Part shown: in pieces, positions 11,627 through 20,956 of the stretch | Position numbering within the stretch: position 1 is the stretch's first letter | Layout: each line of letters starts with the position of its first letter | Assembly (NCBI GenBank): GCA_022559845.1 | Contig: CM040126.1 | Location: 121,000,886 to 121,064,885 of the forward strand | Direction: 5' to 3' | Length of the DNA: 64,000 nucleotides | DNA from: Amorphophallus konjac | Taxonomy: Eukaryota; Streptophyta; Magnoliopsida; Alismatales; Araceae | Translations under genes and position numbers: made by a program | The notes under the pieces: generated by a model | Told to the model about the DNA's origin: nothing | The model's database searches: none | The model's input: only the letters and a program-made list of their open reading frames with translations

Positions 11627-12085
11627 TTACTGGAAAATTTTCCCGAGATTGACAGAATTCCATGTTCTGAGTACCTCTTGCCCCCCCAGCATTGCCAGCC
11701 TGTATGCTTCTTTGCTGATTACTTCAGTTACCATATATGGGCCTTTCCAATTTGGTGCGAGCTTTCCAGCAGCTCCCCTGGGGTCTGCTATGCTTGCTCG
11801 TCGTAGTACCAAATCTCTGGGGAAGAAGTGTCGTTCCTTGACTCAAGCATTGTAGTATTGGGCCAGCTTTTGTTGATATGCTACGAGTTTTAATTGGGCG
11901 CTTGCTCTATCTTCTTCGAGTAGATCTAAGTTTTCTCGTATTGCCTGATTGTTTCTGACCTCATCGAAGTGTCCTACTCGTAGCGAGGGGTTGGATATCT
12001 CCACTGGAACTACTGCCTCCGTCCCATATGTGAGGTGGAAGGGCGTTTCACCCGTAGTGGCTCTGGCAGTGGTCCTGTGGGCCCA
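11627..12085 (-). pseudogene. E4 integrase C-terminal part (split by E3)
   Basis: The minus strand reads WAHRTTARATTGETPFHL, then YGTEAVVPVE, the conserved stretch after the integrase core of Tat-type elements. It continues to the C-terminal NWKGPYMV (GPY motif) and ends at LRTWNS...KIFQ with stop at 11627. One in-frame TGA lies after QYYNA, where an arginine codon (CGA) is expected, a C-to-T change. The first part of the gene lies at 59018-59595, about 47 kb away across E3. Confidence 0.9.
12081..12085. repeat. TSD of E3 (GCCCA), left copy
   Basis: GCCCA at 12081-12085 matches GCCCA at 59018-59022 on the far side of E3. Removing E3 and one copy rejoins the E4 integrase frame (SILWA to WAHRTT). 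Confidence 0.92.
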
Positions 12086-12594
12086 TATTGACAGATGAAA
12101 TATGAGCTGAGTCCAAGATGAGAACAGAACCAGTAATAAAGACCTCTGTAATTCTTGCAGAGTCAGAACTAAAGAAGAGCCGTCACTAAAGCTATTCACC
12201 CGGCTGAAGCCTTCCCCGGCCAAGCTGATGTCCGACGTTGTCATCGCCCTAATGACAATACTGATTAAAACTGCAGTCTATTGACTGATGAAAACCTCCA
12301 GAAATGCTCTGATGAAACTATACCAACTCACCAACGAACAGGCCTTCGTCAGTTCTGACAGACTCAGAAGGGTTAACGAACGAAAAGACAGGTTGGACAA
12401 CTTTTACAGCTTGAACCCGCTGATAAGAGGAATTGAAGCGTCAAAAGCCCTAAATGGTCCCATAAGTGTGGGCCGGGATCTCCTCACCAAGGCCCAAAGC
12501 TGGCACCGGGAAGTTGGACTCTTGCGCGCCGGGAGGTATCCCATCGACGGAGGCGCGCCGAGACATGCCCGCCGAGAAGATACGCATCAGGGGC

Positions 12595-12601
12595 TATAAA
12601 A
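12595..12601 (+). promoter_or_regulatory. TATA box of the E3 5' LTR
   Basis: GGGGCTATAAAACCCCC is seen; the copy in the 3' LTR is at 56803-56809. It is followed by a purine-rich AGAAGAGA leader at about 12635-12760. Confidence 0.6.
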
Positions 12602-13387
12602 CCCCCTTTCTCTCGATGGAGGAGGGAAGAGATATGTAGAAGAGAGATATACGGAAAGGTAACAACAACAGAAGAGAAGCGGTAACAGAAGAAGAAGCAG
12701 AGAAGAGAGAACAAGAAAAAAAAGAGAGAAGAGAGGCCAGAGAATAGATCGTGGGAAGAGAAGAGAGTGTCCCTAGGAGGAAACTCATAGGTGGGCAGAG
12801 GGGGAGGGAGAGGAGTCAATGCTCCGCCCTCCCCCATTTTCTTCTTCTTCTTTATATGTATTCATGTTTACGTTTAAGGCATTCAAGTCCTTCTGTTACT
12901 GGGAAGATACTATAGCTTCTGCGCTTTTCTTTCTTTCCTCCCGCTTTTCTTGTAAATGATGTAAGCGATGAAATGAGATGATGAGATATAGTGCTATGAT
13001 GGCTCGGTTGAATGTGAAATGATGAAGTCTTCCTTTCTCTCTCTCGCTCGGATGAATGCTTTTCGATGTACTGAATAGTCGTTCTGATGCTTGGGGTTTT
13101 CGGATGATTTCTGCTCTCTGATTGCCATTCCTGGAGGAACAACGAAGGTAGAGTCCCGATCCTAGCTTCCATGGGTTCCTGGACTCTATCCTTTCCCCCC
13201 CTTCAGTGATACCGATACCACGAAGCCCTCCTATCTCTCGTTTAATCTTCTTTTCCCAAGCCATCAAGGTCATCACAGGAATCAGAGACAGTTATCTCTT
13301 GATTTCCCTGGACGATCGGCGACATAAAAAGAAAACATGTTTCCAGAGGGTTTTAAATGGCCGATGACCTCAATCCCTCGATACACC

Positions 13388-13392
13388 CTACC
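13388..13392. repeat. TSD of E2 (CTACC), left copy
   Basis: CTACC at 13388-13392 matches 23934-23938 after E2. The uninterrupted E3 3' LTR reads CACCCTACCTCCCTGTG at about 57591-57607, which is the empty site. Confidence 0.95.
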
Positions 13393-13478
13393 TGTAGCGC
13401 CCCTGAAAAGTTTAAAGAAAAACATGTACTCTAATTAGAAATAAACTAGTGTAAAAATAAATAAATAATTAAACAAAA

Positions 13479-13860
13479 GGGCCTTGAAGGCCTTACACAA
13501 ACCTAAATTGTTACATATATATACTTAGTGGGCTTATATTATTGTTTTCCTTAATATATATGGGCCTTGGAGGCTTTACAAATTGTTACATGTACACTTA
13601 GTGGGCTTATATTATTGTTTCCCCTTAATATAAATGGGCCTTGAAGGCTTTACAAACTCACATCTACATGTATACTTTAGTGGGCTCATATTATTGTTTC
13701 CCCATAATATAAATGGGCCTTGAAGGCTTTACAAACCCACATCTACATATATACTTTAGTGGGCTCATATTTTTGTTTCCCCTTAAAATATATAAATGGG
13801 CCTTGGAGGTTTTACAAACCCACATCAAAGAGCCCAAACCCATGTAAGTTTCCCAATGGG
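13479..13860. repeat. About 80-bp tandem array in the E2 LTR (5 copies)
   Basis: Starts of GGGCCTTGRAGG-like units fall at 13479, 13562, 13636, 13715 and 13798, steps of 74-83 bases. Each unit ends in TTAGTGGGCT, CATATTATTG and AATATA-like phrases. The 3' LTR carries the same array at about 21043-21425. Confidence 0.9.
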
Positions 13861-14173
13861 CTAACCCCAACCTAAATAACCACGTGTATATGCACAAGCC
13901 CATACAAGTCCTTTTCTCTTAAAAACCCAACGTGCTATCTCATACAAACCATTCAAGCCTTTCATTAAAAAACCCAAAACGTGTTATCTGCCACCTACCC
14001 AACCACCTAATCTTAACACGTGACAAATGGGGACAGTCGACATCATTAAAGTAGAGGGGTTGGTCATTACTCGGATTAGTGTCCAAATGAAAATGGTTTT
14101 CGGCTGTTGAACGGCTAGGAATTTGTTCACACAGGAAGCCATTAGAACCTTCCCATATGAACCACACCTCTCC

Positions 14174-14180
14174 TATAAAT
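14174..14180 (+). promoter_or_regulatory. TATA box of the E2 5' LTR
   Basis: CTCCTATAAATCCCC is seen; the 3' LTR copy is at about 21738-21744. It is placed mid-LTR, as expected for the element promoter. Confidence 0.6.
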
Positions 14181-14483
14181 CCCCATACTCTCATTCGTGC
14201 AAAGTTGTTGTACATCTTCTCCTAAACACTCTTATTCCTCTTCCATTTCTTGTTCTTTGCTGTTGCACAAGAAGGGTGCTATCATCTTTATTCCCTTTCC
14301 TATGGTGGTGGAAAGTGAAGGAAGTTGTAGAGACGTCTTCTTCTTATTATATCTCACTATTCATTCTCAGATCATCATTTAAGGTAGGTCTTCTCTCCCC
14401 AGACGAAAACTCTTAAAAACATGCTTAGTTAAATGGTTAGACGATCACGTTATAAACTTTTCTGGTTGTTTAGTTTTAGAAAT

Positions 14484-14955
14484 GGATTAGTATTAAAAAT
14501 AGATTACTATTCATGTAGTTAACACCCGTACCATCTTTGACGATTTTTATCTTTTTATCCTGATACAATAAAATCGTGATATTTCAGTGTTAAGATCCTC
14601 ATATTTTTTTCCTATTTATCATCTAATTAGTTTCCAAAAAGGATTAGTATTTTAAATGGGTCACTATTCATGTAGTTAACACCCATACCATCTTTGACGA
14701 TTTTTATCTTTTTATCCTGATACAATAAAATCGTAATTTTTCAGGGTTAAGATCCTCAGATCTTTTTCCTATTTATCATGTAATTAGTTTGGAAAAAGAT
14801 TAGTATTTAAAATGGGTCACTATTCATATGCTTAACACCCGTACCATCTTCATCGATTTTTATCTTTTTATCCTGATACAATAAAATCGTGATATTTCAG
14901 GGTTAAGATCTTTAAAATTTTCTACTATTTATCATGTAATTAGTTTCTATAAAAA
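14484..14955. repeat. 157-bp triplicate in the E2 LTR
   Basis: The phrase CCTGATACAATAAAATCG starts at 14559, 14716 and 14872, giving steps of 157 and 156. Each unit also carries CACTATTCAT and CGATTTTTATCTTTTTAT. It lies downstream of the TATA box, so it is likely transcribed. Confidence 0.92.
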
Positions 14956-16014
14956 CACAATAAATAAAAAGTGCCACAACAGTAGCATACAATTGTAATG
15001 ACGTTCATACGAACCCACTCATTTGAATATGTATATAAATATATAACCATACCTTGAAATTCTATATCTATTAAAATAGACAACATAAAATAAAAAAATT
15101 ATATATTTGAAATCCTTGAATTTTTCTCCTAATTATCATATACTTTATTTTCAAAAGTTCTTATTAAATAATATGTGTCCTTTTAAAAGGTATGTTCTAT
15201 ATTAAATGAAATAACGTCTTTAAAAAAAGATGTAAATATTTGTTTAATTAAAAATACGAGAAATGAACATCCACCTATAAGGACGTCATTTATATTAAGT
15301 GGAAAAAAATAATAATAAGTTAAATTACGCCTGTTATAACCGACGCTATTTATTCTTGCTTAAATATCATATTTACAGAATTAGCGCCCGTTAATAAGGA
15401 CGCCAATTCCATTCTACGGTTTCCTAGAAGGACTCCAATTACCTAGTCTTATGCATATTTTCTAGTTAAGTCATCTCTACATAAATCTCTGGCCTTGAAT
15501 TCTAAAATTCTATTAATCCGCCTTAACATCCTATAATAAGCTATTTTCTTTGGAATTCCCAATGGCTACAAAACTATAGTGGATGTCAATTTATATGACC
15601 AATGCCTGTGCATATAGGGCCCAATCTGGTCCTGGGAGGAGCACCCGAAAGTACTTGTGCCCATGGGAGTTGAATGATTACGGTGTGGCATTGCACCGGA
15701 GTACATGACTAGCCTGATTGATGACGTTCCACAATTCTCTCTTGCTTGATTTGATACACTTGACTTGCGTGGCCCTGATTGGGCAGTCCTCGAACAAATG
15801 TGTAGCCACTATCTCATGACCTGACTTGATATTACTTGCTCGGTACCCTTGTTAAATTTACTTGATATACATGATACCCTGCTAGCTCGTTCTTAATATT
15901 TATTGTTATTCCACTCTCGTTATTCACTCGCATTTTTTTTATACATAATCATGCCATACTGCATAATGTGTTAATCACGTAAAGAAAGTCTGGGTCTGAA
16001 GATATAATTCCTAC

Positions 16015-16028
16015 TGAGCGTTCGCTCA
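16015..16028 (+). promoter_or_regulatory. Hairpin near the E2 LTR end
   Basis: TGAGCG-TT-CGCTCA is preceded by CCTAC and followed about 25 bases later by TTTTTCAGGTAA. The 3' LTR copy is at 23581-23594. It corresponds to the E1 hairpin, with the stem base pair changed on both sides. Confidence 0.5.
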
Positions 16029-16374
16029 TCAAGTGCTTTCCAATAATTTTTCAGGTAATTTGGACTCTGAATAGCGACCAGATGGGAATGACCAAGAGTG
16101 ATGAGTGTAGAAGTCTCTAAGCACCGTGCCAAGTCCGGTTGCGTCGTGTCTTTCCGTTATTGTTATTAAGTCACCTTTATTTAAACGAGTCATTGTTAAA
16201 TTGACATTATGTATTGATGATTTAGTGTGGAAGGTGTCAGTTTTATAAATTATTGTTGTTATTAGCACGCTCTGTCGTTGTCGTCGAAATTGTTATTGCT
16301 CTGATTGACATGAATGATTATAAACTCGTCACGCTCTCCGGGTTTCTTCCGCGCTCGGGGCGTGACAGTTTTTG

Positions 16375-16387
16375 TGGTATCAGAGCC
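16375..16387 (+). other. E2 primer binding site (initiator tRNA-Met type)
   Basis: TGGTATCAGAGCC lies seven bases after the LTR end GTGACA at 16367, as in E1. Confidence 0.95.
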
Positions 16388-16535
16388 TAGGGTTTTAAAC
16401 TCCTAGGTAACCCCAAGTCCAAGGATAGGTCAACCCTTAAACTCGTGAGATTGGGTAGATCCAAGGGATTTAAGTCATCATAGGGTGACCATCCTTATAA
16501 ATAAATATGAGACAAATTTAAACTATTGTAGGATT

Positions 16536-16847
16536 ATGGCTGCGGAACTTGCCCAGTGGCGTGAGATGCAGCGTACTGTCCAGGACGTTACCCAGGCATT
16601 ACAACAGATAGCGCAAGGTGGAGCCAACCGTGGAGCGGGAGATCTCCACAGAGGTTTCAGGAATATGAACCCACCTAAGTTCACAGGTTCTTCTAACTCG
16701 GATGATGCTGAAAATTGGTTGAAGGAGATCGAGCGAATATTCCGTGTCATGCAGTGCACGGATGATGAAAAGGTCCTACTAGCTACATTTCAACTGGAAC
16801 GAGATGCAAGGTGCTGGTGGAATGGAAGACAATGTGTCATGGACTGA
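16536..16847 (+). pseudogene. E2 gag, N-terminal part
   Basis: The start is ATG at 16536, 148 bases after the PBS. The product begins AAELAQWREMQRTVQ and holds the capsid-type stretch FRNMNPPKF, IERIFRVMQC and [11 protein letters not shown]. The frame is lost near 16815-16830: it reads DARCWWNG and then terminates, while the next frame resumes with [18 protein letters not shown] one-base indel in the GGTGGAATGG region is the simplest cause. Confidence 0.9.
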
Positions 16848-18750
16848 CTTTGTCGGTCATTTCAACAATAAATATTTCTCCGACCGCGTCCAAGAGAAGA
16901 AGGCCGCAGAATTTGCCGCTCTCAAGCAAAGAACCTTAACCGTGGCTGAGTATGAGGCCCAGTTCTCTAGGCTATCAAGATACGCACCTCACTTGGTGTG
17001 TACGGAGAAGATGAAAGCCCGGCGTTTCTTAAATGGGCTTAGGCCCCAATTCATCACTCAATTGGCACCAATGGATATCCAAGTATATCCGGAGATTGTT
17101 CGACATGCTCAACTGCTGGAAGATGCCACGGAGTTGTCCGAGAAAATCCGTGGTAAGGACAAGAAGGAGATCGTTACTACCTCCGGCAACTTCAAACCTT
17201 CTTTCAACAAGAAGCGACCCAATGTTGGAGGAGAGTACTCCAAGGATAAGAAGCCCAAGCAAATCCACAAGCCTTTCTCCATCACTATGCCAGCTAAGGA
17301 GAATTGCTATTATTGTGACAAGCCTGGCCATAAGGCCGATGAATGCTGGAGAAAATTGGGAGCATGCCTCCGATGCGGGAGTCGGGAACACCGAATCCCT
17401 GATTGCCCCCTGTTGAATGAACGGGCAGAATCAATAATCAAAGAAGAAAAATGCCCAGCAAAGAAGCAAGGACGTCTCCAAGCTCTGCAAGAGACGAAAC
17501 CAACTGAAGGTGGACTGGTGGAAGGTACCTTATCTATCTGTTCCAAGTTTGCTCAAGTGTTGTTCGATACTGGCGCAACCCATTCTTTTGTTTCGAAGAA
17601 ATTTTCTGCTTCATTCTCTATGGAACCTGAACGTATGAACTTAGTAATTTCTACTCTGTTAGGGAATGATTCCGAAGTCACATACCATTACCAAAACTGT
17701 GAGGTCAGGATTAAAGGCCACAATCTACCTGCTGATCTGATATGCTTAGATCTACAGGGGTATGATGTCATTCTAGGTGCCGATTGGCTTTCCACCCATC
17801 GGGCAACTGTAGACTGTTGGAATGGGAAAGTAACCTTTGTAGATTACCCGGAGTTAACTTATATTACTCCGCAAAAGAGATCACTAGTTATCTCGGCTCT
17901 TCGAGCCCATAAACTTATCAGCAAAGGTTGCGAGGCATTCTTAGCATTTGTAACTGTCCTGGAAACTAAGGTGGCCAGACTTGAAGACATTCAAGTAGTT
18001 CGGAAATTTCTCGATGTTTTCCCTGAAGATTTACCTGGTTTACCACCAGAGAGGGAAGTCTCTTTCACCATAGATCTTGTTCCGGGTGCCGGACCTGTTT
18101 CCAAAGCACCCTATAGAATGTCCCCCGCAGAACTGAAGGAATTGAAGGAGCAACTGATGGAATTATTAAAGAAAGGTTTCATCAGACCGAGTACTTCCCC
18201 ATGGGGAGTACCGGTGTTATTTGTCAAGAAGAAGGATGGATCGATGAGGCTATGTATTGATTATCGTCAGTTGAACCACCTTACCATTAAAAATAAGTAT
18301 CCACTACCGAGGATAGATGAACTCTTCGATCAAATTTCTGGAGCAAAGTACTTCTCAAAGATTGATCTTCGGTCGGGTTATCACCAACTGAGGATCAAAG
18401 AAGAGGATATTCACAAAACTGCATTTCGAAGCAGGTACGGGCATTATGAATTTACTGTTATGCCTTTTGGACTAACAAATGCCCCTACAGCGTTTATGCA
18501 GCTCATGAATAGCACTTTTAGACAACATCTGGATAAATTCATTGTGGTTTTCATTGATGATATTCTGATATACTCAAAGTCTGAAGAGGAGCATGAAGTA
18601 CAATTGAGGATAGCGTTACAGATATTGAGGGACCATCAATTGTATGCCAAATTCAGCAAGTGCGAGTTTTGGCTAGAAGAAGTATCCTTTCTAGGCCATA
18701 TAGTCTCGAAGATGGAATTTCTGTGGATCCTACAAAGGTTGAAGCCGTGA
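16804..18750 (+). pseudogene. E2 gag C-terminus, protease and reverse transcriptase
   Basis: One 648-codon open stretch covers the rest of Gag and then protease and reverse transcriptase. Gag ends with two intact zinc knuckles ([14 protein letters not shown] and [14 protein letters not shown], about residues 165-200). The protease has [11 protein letters not shown] (about 250-260). The reverse transcriptase has [17 protein letters not shown] and the catalytic [11 protein letters not shown] (about 580-590). Gag and Pol share one frame here, as in many plant chromoviruses. The last 12 codons after HIVSK are out of frame, because a frameshift near 18705 leads into the next segment. Confidence 0.95.
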
Positions 18751-20099
18751 GGAAATGGGAGTGACCTAAAAATGCAACATAAATATGAAGTTTCTTGGGT
18801 CTAGCTGGTTACTACCGGCGTTTTGTCAAGGACTTCTCGAAAATCGCAGTACCACTCACCAAGCTAACTCGCAAGGAAGTATCATATGAATGGAACGAGG
18901 ATTGTGAAAGAAGTTTTCAAGCTTTAAAGGACCACTTGACTACTGCTCCGGTCTTGGCCCTACCTATCGAAGGAGAAAAGTACGAGGTATATACGGATGC
19001 TTCCGGTATTGGCCTCGGGTGTGTGCTGATGCAACAAGGAAGAGTTTTTGCATACTCTTCCAGGCAACTGAAGAAACATGAAGAAAACTACCCGGTACAT
19101 GACCTGGAACTAGCCGCGGTAGTGTTTGCTTTAAAGATTTGGAGACACTATCTCTATGGAGAGCCTTTCACCGTGTACTCTGATCATAAAAGTCTCAAGT
19201 ACCTATTTTCTCAGAAGGAACTTAATATGAGGCAAAGGCGTTGGCTGGAATACCTCAAGGATTTCGACTTTACCATACAATACCACCCTGGCAAGGGTAA
19301 TTCTGTCGCAGATGCTTTAAGTCGGAACCCAAGAGCATTAGTGTCCAATTTGATGATCCAGGAATGGAAGTTATTGGAGAAAGTTTCTGAGCTTGACATA
19401 AATATGAAGAAGGAGGAAATGTGCATTACTCTGGCACACATGAGTTTGCATCCGGACCTACTTTCTGAGATCATGAGACTACAAGAAGAAGATCCTATAC
19501 TTATGGAGATAAAGGATAAGCTAGGTGAAAGACCTGATTTTCAGTCAGCAATTGATGGTAGACTGTTATTCCATGAAAGGACCTGTGTACCAGACTGTCC
19601 GGAATTGAAGAAAAAAATACTAGAAGAAGCTCACCGCTCTAGATACACTATCCATCCTGGAGCAACCAAGATGTACAAAGACTTGAGAAGAATTTTTTGG
19701 TGGCCCAACATGAAACGAGAGGTAGCAGATTTTGTATCTCGTTGCCTTACGTGCCAGCAAGTAAAGGCGAAACACCAAAAACCGACTGGAAAGTTACATC
19801 CTCTGGACATTCCCAAGTGGAAATGGGAAGATATTGGAATGGATTTCATCATGGGCTTGCCTAAGTCTCAAGGCGGACATGATGGTATCTGGGTAATAAT
19901 AGACCGCCTCACCAAATCAGCTCACTTTCTACCTATCAAGAGCCGTTGGTCGATTAACGTCCTAGCAGCACTATACACCAAGGAGATTGTTAGACTACAT
20001 GGTGTACCTGTAACTATTGTGTCTGACCGAGACCCGCGTTTCACCTCTCATTTTTGGAAGGGTTTACAGCACTCAATGGGGGACAAAGCTCAACTTTAG
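18720..20099 (+). pseudogene. E2 RNase H and integrase N-terminus and core
   Basis: After a frameshift the frame reads [18 protein letters not shown], then RNase H with [19 protein letters not shown] and YSDHKSLKY (catalytic Asp, Glu, Asp all present) and VADALSR. Integrase follows with HPGATK...CLTCQQ zinc-binding residues, and core residues in WVIIDR and SDRDPRF. Stops lie in the short link before SFLGLAG. The frame is lost at about 20082, where GGGGGACAAAGC has gained a base relative to the protein (MGTKLNF expected, MGDKAQL read). Confidence 0.92.
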
Positions 20100-20877
20100 T
20101 ACTGCCTTTCATCCCCAGACGGATGGGCAGACAGAAAGGACGAATCAGATCGTGGAAGATATGTTAAGAGCATGTGTCATTGACTTCGGTGGAAGTTGGC
20201 ATGACCATTTGCCCCTGGCCGAGTTTGCTTATAACAACAGCTACCAGGCTAGTATCCAAATGGCTCCATTCGAAGCACTTTATGGTAGAAGTTGCCGATC
20301 TCCAATATGCTGGGATGAAGTTGGTGAAAGATAACTACTAGGACCAGATATGGTTCGAGACACGAATGAGAAGGTCCAACTCATCAGAGATAGACTCAAA
20401 ATAGCTCAGTCCAGGCAGAAGTCCTATGCTGACAACATAAGAAGAAACCTGGAATTTCAAGTTGGGGACCATGTTTTCCTCAAGGTTTCTCCTGGTCGTG
20501 GTATTAGAAGGTTCGGTGTCAAGGGTAAACTTACACCAAGGTTTATTGGTCCATTCGAAGTGCTAGAAAGAGTTGGCGAGGTAGCTTATCGCATTGCTTT
20601 GCCTCCTCAACTGTCAGAAGTGCACAACGTGTTCCACGTTTCTATGCTAAAGAAGTATGTGCACGACCCTTTCCACATCATCGATCATCACGACTTGGTG
20701 AGTCAAAAGGACCTTACATATGAACAGAAGCCGATGAGGATTCTTGATCGAGAAGTTAGAGTATTACAAAGTAAGACCATTCCCATGGTAAAAGTACAAT
20801 AGAACAAATGCCTAGAACAAGAAGCTACATGGGAAACTGAAGAGTCCATGCGAAGGAGATATCCGGAGCTATTCTAG
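20082..20877 (+). pseudogene. E2 integrase C-terminal part and chromodomain-like tail
   Basis: The frame resumes with [20 protein letters not shown], which holds the third catalytic residue of the DDE core. It continues through [45 protein letters not shown] and HVSMLKKYV. In-frame stops fall after DEVGER (about 20332) and at 20800-20802, where VKVQ is followed by TAG in place of the expected tryptophan (TGG). The tail EQEATWETEESMRRRYPELF ends at 20877 and resembles a chromodomain end. Confidence 0.92.
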
Positions 20878-20943
20878 ACTGTAAGTACCCTATACCCTCT
20901 ATGTCTCCAATTATGCAATTGAATTTGGGGACCAAATTCTTTT

Positions 20944-20956
20944 AAGTGGGGGAGGG
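20944..20956 (+). other. E2 polypurine tract
   Basis: AAGTGGGGGAGGG directly precedes the 3' LTR start TGTAGC. Confidence 0.93.

Larger units (their letters stand above)
9433..12085 (-). mobile_element. E4, left part: Tat-lineage Ty3/gypsy, 3' portion
   Basis: This segment continues E4 from 59018-64000: the integrase reading SILWA at the right junction resumes here as WAHRTTARATTG, with the TSD GCCCA on each side of the E3 insertion. From right to left it holds the integrase C-terminus, a 52-bp tandem array and antisense reading-frame remnants. No E4 3' LTR is seen before the E1 boundary, so that LTR lies beyond the window or beyond E1. Confidence 0.85.
12086..13392 (+). repeat. E3 5' LTR, first part (before E2)
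   Basis: It matches 56293-57600 of the 3' LTR from TATTGACAGATG onward (TGTTGACAGATG in the 3' copy, so one start base has mutated). It is interrupted by E2 after CACCCTACC. It contains a TATA box at 12595. Confidence 0.93.
13393..16367 (+). repeat. E2 5' LTR (2975 bp)
   Basis: It is repeated at 20957-23933 with few differences. It holds a roughly 80-bp array, a TATA box, a 157-bp triplicate, a hairpin-rich stretch near 15210-15420 and the conserved hairpin at 16015-16028. No gene is supported in it; short open stretches recur in both LTRs because the LTRs are copies. Confidence 0.95.

Noticed and set aside
12896..13276. Minus-strand 126-codon frame in the E3 LTRs (also at 57103-57483)
   Set aside because: It is present in both LTRs only because they are copies, runs antisense to the LTR promoter and shows no domain.
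13691..13903. 70-codon frame shared by both E2 LTRs
   Set aside because: It overlies the roughly 80-bp tandem array, and copies in the two LTRs are expected to match. No protein family.
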